Shown one piece after another: positions 8,589 through 16,667 of a DNA stretch of 35,124 nt. Position numbers and translations under genes: made by a program. The stretch's first letter is position 1, and every line of letters starts with the position of its first letter. This stretch comes from Gammaproteobacteria bacterium. Its GTDB lineage: Bacteria; Pseudomonadota; Gammaproteobacteria; Acidiferrobacterales; UBA6901. The notes under the pieces were generated by a model. That model saw only the letters and a program-made list of their open reading frames with translations, was not told the origin of the DNA and made no database searches. Location: NCBI GenBank assembly GCA_016218345.1, contig JACREH010000043.1:1-35124 (forward strand), read 5' to 3'.

Positions 8589-9021
8589 GCCGGTCGGCCA
8601 CGGGCAGCGCCGGTTACGCCGGCGGCACGGTTCCCGACTGCTGCGGCGGTAAGCCCCGACCCTGCCGGACATGAAATCGCTACTGCATCCACAGCCCGGT
8701 ATGTCCCCTACCTCTCGCGCGTAAACGCGACGTCAATCCTTCGAAAACGGCGAGAATCGGGAATTAACACTCCTCCGAGCGCGTGCGGGATAAGCCCATG
8801 TAATTAAGGGATGTTTCGCGCGCAACCCGCTGGCGGAATTGAAGAATAACCGTTAGTCGGGTAAATTGCGCCTATAATCAGAATAGATAAAGGGTAGTGC
8901 ACTGCGATCGAGCGCCCGAATTTCGACGGCAGATCTCCCGCACCCGTTTGGCCAGCCATCGCTCAAGGACGACAGGTGCCGCGCGGTCGTAGTGAAACGA
9001 TAATTTTTAAAGAACAACTCT
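8589..9021 (+). other. 433-base intergenic region upstream of the polysaccharide operon
   Basis: No convincing gene is seen. The first 90 bases are GC-rich and can fold: CGCCGG-TTACG-CCGGCG (8609-8625), enclosed by GGTCGG and CCGACC, but without a T-run, so it is not a clear terminator. The rest is less GC-rich. A perfect TATAAT lies at 8873-8878, about 150 bases before the glycosyltransferase ATG; the matching -35 hexamer is poor (CGTTAG, 16-base spacer). It is the best promoter candidate for the operon and might need an activator. The ribosome site before 9022 is weak. Confidence 0.45.
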
Positions 9022-10659
9022 ATGACCAGGCTGGTTGACTTGTTTGTCGCGCTACGCCGCAGCGCCGCCCCGGCAGGCCGCGCTATCCCCGCCGGGGCGC
9101 GCCCTGCCGTTGCCGGGAGACCCACGACCATTTCCGGAGAGCGACGCGGTAGCCCGTCGGTTCGCGGCCTGCGATGGACGCTGATCTGCCTGGCAATTCT
9201 GGCGACAGCTCCGCCGCCGGTACTCGCCCAGCAGCCGGGCGCGTTGCTGGCCGCTGACGACCGTATGCTCCTCACCACCGCGGATAACCAGCGGCCCCCC
9301 GCCGCCGAAACCACCACCACATCCGCGATCGCCGGCACCGCCCCTGTCGTGACGGACAATACGCCCGTGCCGCGCGAACGTAGCCGGGCCTGGTACGTGA
9401 TGGTCATGTTGATAGTGCTGTACAGCATCGTGTTTCTCATATGCGTCTACATGATCCGGCATTACTGGTTCACTCTCAATCGCCTGTTCGGCGAGCAGCG
9501 CCATCCCTACCTGGATGTCGACGAGGGCGACTGGCCGACGGTAACGGTGCTTGTGCCCGCGCATAACGAGGAGGCGGTGATCGCGCACAATCTCGAGGCG
9601 CTGCTCGATACCAACTACCCGCACGACAAGCTGGTCATCGTTCCCGTGAACGATCGTTCGACGGATCGGACCAAGGAGATCATCGACGATTTCGCGCGCC
9701 GCTATCCGGATAACATCAAACCGTTCCACCGTACCGAGGGCCAGCCTGGAAAATCGGCGGCGCTCAGGGATGTCACCGAAACGGTCGACAGCGATGTGCT
9801 CCTGGTGTTCGACGCGGACTACATTCCAGGCAGGGGGCTCATCAAGCAGTTGACGTCCCCATTTTTCGATCCCGAGGTCGGCGCGGTGATGGGCCGGGTG
9901 GTTCCGATGAACTGCGGAAAGAATCTCCTGACGCGCCTGCTCGACCTAGAGCGCGCCGGCGGCTACCAGGTGGACCAGCAAGCACGGATGAATCTCCGGT
10001 TGGTGCCGCAGTACGGCGGAACCGTGGGCGGGGTGCGCATGGCCGCCCTCGAAAGCGTGGGCGGGTGGCGGGAAGACGCCTTGGCCGAGGACACCGAGAT
10101 TACTTATCGGTTGTTGCTGGCCGGCTGGAAGACCGTGTACCAGAATCGCTCGGAGTGTTACGAAGAGGTCCCGGAAGTCTGGCCGGTGCGTATTCGCCAG
10201 ATCAAGCGCTGGGCCAAGGGTCACAATCAGGTGGCCTTTCGCTACGGTTTTTCGCTGTTGGGCAATCGGCGGTCGAGTTTCTTTGAAAAGTTGGACGGAA
10301 TATTGCTATTAGGCGTGTATCTGATGGCTCCGATCCTGATGCTCGGCTGGATACTCGCCTTGAGCCTGTTTTTTCTCGGAGAAAATCCGTTTCATAGCAT
10401 CATCGCCATCCTCTCCGTTGTCGCCTATGGCGCGCTTGGAAATTTCGCCGCGTTCTTTGAAATCGCCGCCGCTACCCGCCTGGATGGGGCGACCAGGCGT
10501 TTACGCCTGCTGCCGCTGAACATACTGGGCTTTATCGTAAGCGTCGTTTCGATCACGGGTGCCACCCTTTCCCAGGCCTTGCCGCACAACCTCTTCAGCA
10601 AGAAGCTTGTCTGGCATAAAACCGAACGCTACCGAAAACCGGTCCATAAACCGACATGA
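9022..10659 (+). CDS. Processive family 2 glycosyltransferase (polysaccharide synthase), membrane bound
   Basis: The 545-aa protein is a likely polymerising synthase in the inner membrane. After a long basic, Pro/Arg-rich N-terminus come two helices (about residues 50-68 and 124-148) separated by a Thr/Ala/Pro-rich periplasmic stretch. The GT2 domain spans about 165-400, with Asp211 (NDRSTD), DxD at Asp264/Asp266 (FDADY), Glu356-Asp357 (AEDTE) and Q393IKRW397. The last is the QxxRW signature of processive synthases such as PgaC, cellulose and hyaluronan synthase. Three or so helices follow (424-453, 457-482, 498-515). No PilZ domain is fused. It starts a seven-gene operon with overlapping genes. 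The substrate cannot be read from the sequence; a UDP-HexNAc is likely given the WecB neighbour. YaiP of E. coli is a possible relative. Confidence 0.9.
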   Translation: MTRLVDLFVALRRSAAPAGRAIPAGARPAVAGRPTTISGERRGSPSVRGLRWTLICLAILATAPPPVLAQQPGALLAADDRMLLTTADNQRPPAAETTTTSAIAGTAPVVTDNTPVPRERSRAWYVMVMLIVLYSIVFLICVYMIRHYWFTLNRLFGEQRHPYLDVDEGDWPTVTVLVPAHNEEAVIAHNLEALLDTNYPHDKLVIVPVNDRSTDRTKEIIDDFARRYPDNIKPFHRTEGQPGKSAALRDVTETVDSDVLLVFDADYIPGRGLIKQLTSPFFDPEVGAVMGRVVPMNCGKNLLTRLLDLERAGGYQVDQQARMNLRLVPQYGGTVGGVRMAALESVGGWREDALAEDTEITYRLLLAGWKTVYQNRSECYEEVPEVWPVRIRQIKRWAKGHNQVAFRYGFSLLGNRRSSFFEKLDGILLLGVYLMAPILMLGWILALSLFFLGENPFHSIIAILSVVAYGALGNFAAFFEIAAATRLDGATRRLRLLPLNILGFIVSVVSITGATLSQALPHNLFSKKLVWHKTERYRKPVHKPT

Positions 10660-11774
10660 ACGAATTGGCCGGAATCATCGTCGCGCCGCTGGCACTTGTC
10701 GCCGCAACCATCGGCTGGTGGCTGCTTGCTTTCGTGCCAGCGCTCAGGGAGCTTTACCAGCGGAGCGATGTGGAGCCGCTTCGTGTCGTTCGCGGGCATG
10801 ACAATGACGTACATTACTTCGCGCGCCGGTTCAGGGCGCGCGTGGATTCCTATCTCGAGACCACGCCCGCTTCGCGGAAAAAACCCGGAAAATCGCCGGC
10901 GAAAGCCGCGCAGAACAGCATTCATTATCTGCTGACCCGGGACGACGGTTCCGTTAGCATGCCGGCGTTCGTCAATCCCAAGGGCTCCGGTGTCAATATC
11001 GTGCTGGCGCCGAGCAGCGTTACCCTGCCCAGGGAGGCGGCCCTGCTGATCGAGTTGTTCGCGGCAAATTCCCTGCACAGCGGCGAGGCGAATATCTTTC
11101 GCGCCATCCTGGCGGACGAGGACATCTCCCTTGGCAAGGACAGTTATGTTTTGCGCTGGCTGCATGCCGGCGGTGCGATCCGCGCGGATGCCAACTGCAC
11201 CCTCTATGGACGCGCGTCGTCCGACCAGTTGATCGCCCTTGAGAACGGTTGCTCCTTCGAGCACTTGCACGCGCCGCGTATCGAGTTCGGTGCGTCCGGA
11301 AAGCATGAGCAAGCGTCCCAGGCGGATTTGAAGACCACCCCGATCGGCCCGAAGGCCTTGTCCAAGGCCGTCGAGGTCACTGGCCGGCGCTGGCTGATCA
11401 ACCAGGATGTCGACATACCGGCGGGCCGGCATATTGACGCCGATATTGTGGTGACCGGACGCTTGCGGGTCGGCGCCGGATGCCACATCGCCGGCAGCAT
11501 CAAGGGCCACGAGGATATTCAAATCGATCACGGCACGCGAATCGACGGCAGCGTGGTCGGGGTCGGGAACATATATCTTGTTCACGATTGCCAGGTGCGG
11601 GGTCCGGTCCTGTCGGAGCGGGATATTTACCTCGGTCCCGGCTGCCGGATCGGCACGCACCAGCATCGGACCACCATGAATGCAGACCATCTCTATATCG
11701 CCCCGGGGACGGTGGCCTTCGGAACCGTGCGGGCGCGGGTGATGGGCACGGTGAGAACCGGGAGGGCGGTATGA
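10656..11774 (+). CDS. Membrane-anchored bactofilin-like / polymer-forming beta-helix protein
   Basis: The 372-aa protein has one N-terminal helix (about residues 8-30), a basic linker (about 57-86), and two stretches of short repeating Gly/hydrophobic turns (about 145-210 and 250-365). Examples are VTGRLRVGAGCHIAGSIKG, RIDGSVVGVGNIYL and LYIAPGTVAFGTVRARVMG. Such turns fit a right-handed beta-helix of the bactofilin (polymer-forming) kind. Bactofilins build filaments and in some bacteria recruit cell-wall or polysaccharide enzymes to a place in the cell. Here the gene overlaps the synthase stop (ATGA), so a scaffold for the synthase complex is a reasonable inference. The duplicated core and fused membrane helix are unlike the short classic bactofilins. 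The family call is by pattern only. Confidence 0.65.
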   Translation: MNELAGIIVAPLALVAATIGWWLLAFVPALRELYQRSDVEPLRVVRGHDNDVHYFARRFRARVDSYLETTPASRKKPGKSPAKAAQNSIHYLLTRDDGSVSMPAFVNPKGSGVNIVLAPSSVTLPREAALLIELFAANSLHSGEANIFRAILADEDISLGKDSYVLRWLHAGGAIRADANCTLYGRASSDQLIALENGCSFEHLHAPRIEFGASGKHEQASQADLKTTPIGPKALSKAVEVTGRRWLINQDVDIPAGRHIDADIVVTGRLRVGAGCHIAGSIKGHEDIQIDHGTRIDGSVVGVGNIYLVHDCQVRGPVLSERDIYLGPGCRIGTHQHRTTMNADHLYIAPGTVAFGTVRARVMGTVRTGRAV

Positions 11775-12781
11775 GGGCGTGGCTGGTTCTGCTCTCGATG
11801 CTCGTGACTCTGGCCGGTTCGGCGCATGCCGGACGCGAGGCTTTTTTCCCGCACCTTTACCAGGACACGGATGGGGCGATCACGGTTTACGCCCAGGGCG
11901 ATTTCGTCGACCCGTATTTTGCCACCAAGGCGCTACTCGCGGCCGACGCCGCCGGCCTCGATGTGCATGCCGCCGCCGGCGCCTGGATCGGCTGGCTATT
12001 GCCGAGACAGCTTCCGGACGGTCGTTTCGAGCGATATTGCCGTATCGACTCGGAGTGGACCGCCTGCCGGGAAGCGGACGCGGATGACGCCATGCTTGCG
12101 CTCTGGCTTGAGCTATTGCACACCATGGCGCCGTGGCATGGACTGCCTCCGGAATGGGAGGCAAGCCGGGCGCGGGCGGAGCAACATCTTGCCGGCCTGC
12201 GTGACGAACGGTTGGGCGTCTACGTAATCTCTCACTCGGATCCAGTTGCGTTGCTCATGGATAACACCGAGATCTATGGCGCGTTGCGTGTTGTTGCCCG
12301 CAGGCTGATGCTTGCGGGTCAGTGGAATGCCTCCCGCCGGGTTTCCGCCCGCGCCGACGACCTGGAACGCGCCATCGTGGGAGTATTCTGGGACGATGCG
12401 GCGGGCGGTTTCCGCATCTCGACGCAGCTGTCCGAGACCAACGAGTTTTATCCGGATGTGGTCGCGCAACTGTATCCCGCCATGAGCGGCATGCCCGCGC
12501 CCACGGCCCCGGCGGAGGCTTGGCGGCAATGGCGGGAAAGGCACGCATCGAGCTGGGTCACGCTTGAGGTGGACGAATTCCCCTGGGGGCTGGTGGCGCT
12601 CACCGCCTACCGTCACGGTGACGCCGACATCGCCCAGGAATGGCTCGGGCGCGCCGAACCGCTGCGCAACACGCCCCGCTGGAATATTCTCGAGGAGGCC
12701 GTCTTTCAGGGGCTGGCGTACCGGATCGATCCGCCCGTGATTTCCGAGACGGAATTCTCCGCCGGTTCGCTCGATGCGTAA
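11771..12781 (+). CDS. Secreted protein, probable (alpha/alpha)-barrel glycosidase-like
   Basis: The 336-aa product has a clear Sec signal ending AHA/GR (cleavage after residue 20) and should act in the periplasm. Its mature part is helical, with spaced motifs usual in six-hairpin (alpha/alpha) barrel enzymes: GDFVDPYFATKALL, the acidic EADADDAMLALWLELL near residue 105, MDNTEIYGALRVVARR, FWDDAAGGF, and VDEFPWGLVALTAYRHGD. The DADD and DNTE clusters could hold catalytic acids, as in family 8-like glycosidases (BcsZ) that trim polysaccharides during export, but I cannot assign a family. The ATG overlaps the bactofilin-like stop (ATGA), and the stop overlaps the next gene by 8 bases. A role in cleaving or editing the nascent polymer is inferred from context. 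Confidence 0.6.
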   Translation: MRAWLVLLSMLVTLAGSAHAGREAFFPHLYQDTDGAITVYAQGDFVDPYFATKALLAADAAGLDVHAAAGAWIGWLLPRQLPDGRFERYCRIDSEWTACREADADDAMLALWLELLHTMAPWHGLPPEWEASRARAEQHLAGLRDERLGVYVISHSDPVALLMDNTEIYGALRVVARRLMLAGQWNASRRVSARADDLERAIVGVFWDDAAGGFRISTQLSETNEFYPDVVAQLYPAMSGMPAPTAPAEAWRQWRERHASSWVTLEVDEFPWGLVALTAYRHGDADIAQEWLGRAEPLRNTPRWNILEEAVFQGLAYRIDPPVISETEFSAGSLDA

Positions 12782-14630
12782 GGCCATCGGTTTTTTCGTC
12801 GTCGGCGTCCTGATCGCTGCGCTCGGGGCGGCGGGATATCGCTACTTTCTGTCCGACTCGGCGGTTCGCAGCGAGGCCGAGGCCATGGTCTTGCTGGTCT
12901 CGCCGGACATCGAGTTCGGCGATCCGCGTGTCACCATCTGGCTGGATGCGGCCCGGGAAGAAGGGCTGCATCTGCGGGCCATGAGATCGTCGGATTTTTT
13001 GCGTCCCTACACCAATCGCCGCGCCATCCCCGGCGTCATCCTGCCCGATGGCGTGCTGCGCGAGGCGCCCGGCACGTTCAGCTCCACCCTGGAAAACTAT
13101 GTCGAGGCAGGCGGGAATCTGCTGGTGGTCTACGACGCCGCCACGGTGCCGTATCGGCCGGAAGGTTCACGCCTGTCGAAACTGGTCGGCGTCGACTATG
13201 CTCTATTCGGAAGACACGGCACGGGCGCGATTGTGAACGGATCGGTCCAGGGCACAAAGGAAACGCTCGCGGCGCTGCTTATCCCCCCCGGGAAGTACGC
13301 GGCGGTCGACGAGGCCGGTCCCGCCGGTAGCCGGGACTATCTGCCGTCGGATCGGAAAAAATATGTTATCTCCGGATATTCCCAGCAACGAATGGAGTAC
13401 CCAGGTTTTATTTCAGAGGGGGACTATGATGGCGAGGTACTGTTGGCCTCTCCCGAAAAAGGCTTGGTGGCCGGGGTGCGCCGCGCCGGCGCCGGCAACG
13501 TGCTGTTCGCCAATCTGCCGCTCGGCTATCTCAAGGATCGGACCGACGGGTTATTCCTGCACGGCTTCCTGCGCTACTTCGCCGACAAGGTGCTCGGGCT
13601 CGCCTATCTTTCCCCGGTGCCCGATGGCGTCGGCGGCATCCAGATGAATTGGCACATGGATTCGAATGCCGCGATCCAGCCGATCGTCGACATCGACAAA
13701 ACCGGCATCTACGAGCAGGGGCCGTACTCCATCCATATCACCGCCGGGCCGGATGCGCGCGCGGCTGGCGATGGGCTCGGCATCAACGTGCCGAACAACC
13801 CCGTTATCCAGAAATGGATCCGCGACATGACCGCCAAGGGCCATGCGATCGGTCCGCACGGCGGCTGGATCCACGATTATTTCGGCCTCAACGTCGGCGA
13901 CGACAACCGCGCGGAGTTCGAGAAGTTCCTGGTGCTGAACAAAAAGGCCCTGGAAGACGTCATGGGAAAACCCGCGCTGGAATATTCCGCGCCGGTGGGA
14001 AATCAGCCGCAGTGGGTGACCGACTGGCTGGAGGCGAACGGTTTTCTGGCCTACTACTTCACCGGCAACCCCGGTTTGGGCGCGACTCGCAGCTATCGCG
14101 ACGGCCGGTTGAAGAACCGCCATATCTGGTCGTTCCCGGTCATGACCTACCGCGATCTGGCTTCGTTCGAGGACTTCGCCGAGAGCGAGCTCGGCAGCCA
14201 GGAGGTCGGCGACTGGTTGCGGGCGGTGACCGACTTTACCGCCGACCGGCGGGTCGCGCGGCTCGTATATTTCCACCCGCCGGGTGTCACGCTGTACATG
14301 ACTGCGATGCGCGCCTGGCTCGACCGCGCCAGCGAACTCGCCCGCCAGGGGCGCTTCCGCTGGTACACGATGACGGACATGGCGCGCTTCCTCAACGATC
14401 GCGAGCAGGTTCAGTGGCGCATCGAGGGGCAGGCCGAGGGCGAACAGCAATTTCTCGCGACCCACCCCGTCAATCTGGCCCGCCAGACATGGTTGTTGCC
14501 CAAGCAGTCCTACTCCCGCCCCGAGCCGCGCGCCGGCAAGCTGGCGGTGCGGGAAGCGACGGATTACTGGGCGGTGACCGCCGCCGAGGGAACAGATATC
14601 GCCTTTAGTGCCAGGAGAACACGCCGTTGA
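12774..14630 (+). CDS. Membrane-anchored polysaccharide deacetylase-like protein with N-terminal Rossmann-like domain
   Basis: The 618-aa protein has one N-terminal helix (about residues 5-22), then an alpha/beta domain (about 37-275) that looks like a glutamine-amidotransferase-like fold (MVLLVSPDIEFG, ENYVEAGGNLLVVYD, GNVLFANLPLGYL). A deacetylase-like domain (about 288-540) follows. Candidate metal and catalytic motifs appear in CE4 order: H294MDSN with Asp296; H362GGWIH367; SAPVGN (405-410); and F500HPPGV with His501. The H-x4-H spacing differs from the common HSxxH. PelA of the Pel system also joins a Rossmann-like region with a deacetylase, so the architecture has a precedent, but identity with PelA is not claimed. 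It probably removes acetyl groups from a HexNAc polymer in the periplasm. Confidence 0.68.
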   Translation: MRKAIGFFVVGVLIAALGAAGYRYFLSDSAVRSEAEAMVLLVSPDIEFGDPRVTIWLDAAREEGLHLRAMRSSDFLRPYTNRRAIPGVILPDGVLREAPGTFSSTLENYVEAGGNLLVVYDAATVPYRPEGSRLSKLVGVDYALFGRHGTGAIVNGSVQGTKETLAALLIPPGKYAAVDEAGPAGSRDYLPSDRKKYVISGYSQQRMEYPGFISEGDYDGEVLLASPEKGLVAGVRRAGAGNVLFANLPLGYLKDRTDGLFLHGFLRYFADKVLGLAYLSPVPDGVGGIQMNWHMDSNAAIQPIVDIDKTGIYEQGPYSIHITAGPDARAAGDGLGINVPNNPVIQKWIRDMTAKGHAIGPHGGWIHDYFGLNVGDDNRAEFEKFLVLNKKALEDVMGKPALEYSAPVGNQPQWVTDWLEANGFLAYYFTGNPGLGATRSYRDGRLKNRHIWSFPVMTYRDLASFEDFAESELGSQEVGDWLRAVTDFTADRRVARLVYFHPPGVTLYMTAMRAWLDRASELARQGRFRWYTMTDMARFLNDREQVQWRIEGQAEGEQQFLATHPVNLARQTWLLPKQSYSRPEPRAGKLAVREATDYWAVTAAEGTDIAFSARRTRR

Positions 14631-15811
14631 ATCCACATCCAAGAGTGCTGTTATGCATAGGCACGCGGCCGGAGATCATCAAGATGGCCCCGGTCTTCCG
14701 GGCGCTCAAAAAAACCACGCTCCAGCCGCTGGTTCTGCACACCGGCCAGCACGACGAGAAGTCGTTGCCGTTGTACCGTTTTTTCGAGATGGACCCCGGC
14801 GATTCGCTCGGCCTGGTGCGCGATCGGGAATCGCTCGGGCACCTGACGGCGGTCATGCTCGACTATTTGGACGCGGTGATTCGCGAGCTGAGCCCGGATG
14901 CCATCCTGGTGCAGGGCGACACCACCTCGGCGTTGTCGGCGGCATTGATCGCGTTCTACGACAAGATACCGATCGGACATGTCGAGGCCGGTCTGCGGTC
15001 GCACAACGCCTACAACCCGTTTCCGGAGGAAAAGAATCGCGAGCTGATCGCCAGGTTGAGCCATTGGCATTTTGCGCCGACCGAGCAGTCGGTGATTAAC
15101 TTGAAATCGGAGGGAATCGACGAACGGCGCATTTTCCATGTCGGCAACACCGTGGTTGACGCCGCCCAGTGGGGACTAGAGCACCTCGACCGCTATTTCG
15201 ACGACCCGGCCGTCAACACCGTGCTGCCGCTCGAACGCCTCGAAGCGCTGGACACCAGCCGGCTGATACTGATCACCGCCCACCGGCGGGAAAACTGGCA
15301 GGGGCCGATCTCCGATGTCGCGGAGGGGGTGAAGCGCATCCTCCGGGCCCATAAGGACTTGGCGATTCTCTGGCCGGTGCACCCGAACCCCAGCGTTCAG
15401 CAGACCGTCCGGAACGCGATGCAAGGGCTGGAGGAGGACAGCGCGCGCCGCCTCATGCTGACTCCGCCGTTGAACTATCCGGAACTGCTATGGGTGCTTA
15501 AAAAGAGCTGGCTGACCCTGACCGATTCCGGGGGGATACAGGAGGAATCGGTCACGGCGCGGGTGCCGGTGCTGGTGCTGCGCAAGACCACCGAACGCCC
15601 GGAAATTCTCCGGATCGGGGCTGGCGCGCTTATTGGAACGAGTCCGGTGGCCATCTGCGAGTGGGTGGACAGGCTGACCGAACAGCCGGAGCTGCATCAG
15701 CAAATGCGCAGCTTGGCCAGTCCGTTCGGCAACGGCCACAGCGGCGAGGCGATCGCCGGCATACTTGAAGCGGAACTGACCGCGAGTTACAAAGCAGCCC
15801 AACAATCCTGA
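14627..15811 (+). CDS. wecB: UDP-N-acetylglucosamine 2-epimerase (non-hydrolysing)
   Basis: WecB interconverts UDP-GlcNAc and UDP-ManNAc in the cytoplasm. The 394-aa product has every family landmark: GTRPEIIKMAPVFRAL at the start, HTGQHD, VQGDTTSAL, GHVEAGLRSH, PEEKNRELI, TAHRRENW, PVHPNPSV and DSGGIQEES. The start is TTG at 14627, four bases into the stop of the deacetylase gene. AGGAG at 14613-14617 is 9 bases upstream and supports this unusual start codon. Within the operon it probably supplies UDP-ManNAc to the glycosyltransferase. No wecC (ManNAc dehydrogenase) is in the window, so ManNAc itself, rather than ManNAcA, may be the unit used. Confidence 0.95.
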   Translation: MNPHPRVLLCIGTRPEIIKMAPVFRALKKTTLQPLVLHTGQHDEKSLPLYRFFEMDPGDSLGLVRDRESLGHLTAVMLDYLDAVIRELSPDAILVQGDTTSALSAALIAFYDKIPIGHVEAGLRSHNAYNPFPEEKNRELIARLSHWHFAPTEQSVINLKSEGIDERRIFHVGNTVVDAAQWGLEHLDRYFDDPAVNTVLPLERLEALDTSRLILITAHRRENWQGPISDVAEGVKRILRAHKDLAILWPVHPNPSVQQTVRNAMQGLEEDSARRLMLTPPLNYPELLWVLKKSWLTLTDSGGIQEESVTARVPVLVLRKTTERPEILRIGAGALIGTSPVAICEWVDRLTEQPELHQQMRSLASPFGNGHSGEAIAGILEAELTASYKAAQQS

Positions 15812-15824
15812 CCGGAGAAGGAAC

Positions 15825-16637
15825 ATGAAGATACCGCGCGACACTAGAAGCTTGCGGCTTGCCTTGGTTGTACTGTTGTCCGCCCTGCCCATTGCGGGCA
15901 GATGCGTCGAGCTGGGCGAGATCGGCAGCGCCAATCATATCGAGGCCGGGATCAGCTATTCCAATTTGACCAACGGCTATTCCGACTGGCGCGGTACCTA
16001 CATCCGCGGAGCGTGGCATCAAAACAAGGACCTTACCTGGGACTTCGAGGCCAGTCACGACCAGCGCTTCGATCAGACCGGGCAATACTATGCCCTGGGC
16101 GCCACCTATCTCTTTAACGAGGACTGGTTCGGCAGTCTCCATTACGGCGTCGGTTCCGACGTGGTTTTCTTCCCCAAGTCGCGGGTGGATGCCGCCATCA
16201 ACTATCGATGGCTGGAACAGCGCAACCTCATCACCACCCTTGGGGTCGGGCGTATCAACGAGAACGACAATTTGCATGAAAACAAGTATGTGCTGCTCGG
16301 CGCGTCCTACTACTTTACGTCACCCTTCATCATCGAGGCGGGGCTGACAAAATATTACAGTTCGCCCGGGGACGTCGAATCCGATCGGGTGTTTCTGGCG
16401 CTGACCTATGGCAAAGACAAGGTTCGGTACATAACGCTTCGGCATGACACCGGCAACGAGGCCTACCAGCTTGTGAGCGAGGAACAGACGCTGGTCGACT
16501 TCGATAGCGATGTGACCACGCTGATCTGGCGCGAATGGTGGAGCAAGAACATCGGAACGAACCTGCTGCTAGAGTTCTATGAGAACCCGTTTTACGAGCG
16601 GCGCGGCGTGGCGCTCGGTGTGTTCGTGGATTTTTAG
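15825..16637 (+). CDS. YaiO-family outer-membrane beta-barrel protein
   Basis: The 270-aa product has a Sec signal (about residues 1-26) and alternating beta strands throughout, rich in Tyr/Trp girdles (YSDWRGTYIRGAWHQ, FGSLHYGVGSDVVFF, YYFTSPFIIEAGLTKYY). It ends GVALGVFVDF with a terminal Phe, the usual signal for outer-membrane barrel insertion. The repeating pattern and length fit the YaiO family. In E. coli yaiO lies near the glycosyltransferase gene yaiP and the deacetylase gene yaiS, which parallels this operon. It may be the exit channel for the polymer. GGAGAAGGA ends 3 bases before the ATG, and the gap to wecB is 13 bases. Confidence 0.8.
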   Translation: MKIPRDTRSLRLALVVLLSALPIAGRCVELGEIGSANHIEAGISYSNLTNGYSDWRGTYIRGAWHQNKDLTWDFEASHDQRFDQTGQYYALGATYLFNEDWFGSLHYGVGSDVVFFPKSRVDAAINYRWLEQRNLITTLGVGRINENDNLHENKYVLLGASYYFTSPFIIEAGLTKYYSSPGDVESDRVFLALTYGKDKVRYITLRHDTGNEAYQLVSEEQTLVDFDSDVTTLIWREWWSKNIGTNLLLEFYENPFYERRGVALGVFVDF

Positions 16638-16667
16638 GGCGACCGGAAAGGACGGAGCAGCGCCAAG

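Noticed and set aside
8591-8670. Possible riboswitch (GGTCGG...CCGACC fold) after sco
   Set aside because: It folds, but I could match none of the conserved bases of c-di-GMP, cobalamin, TPP or SAM riboswitches, and it is too far from the next ATG.
10656-11774. Hexapeptide-repeat acyltransferase instead of bactofilin-like protein
   Set aside because: The turns are irregular without the strict six-residue LxGxxx period and no catalytic His motif is seen, though the two folds are similar and this is not fully excluded.
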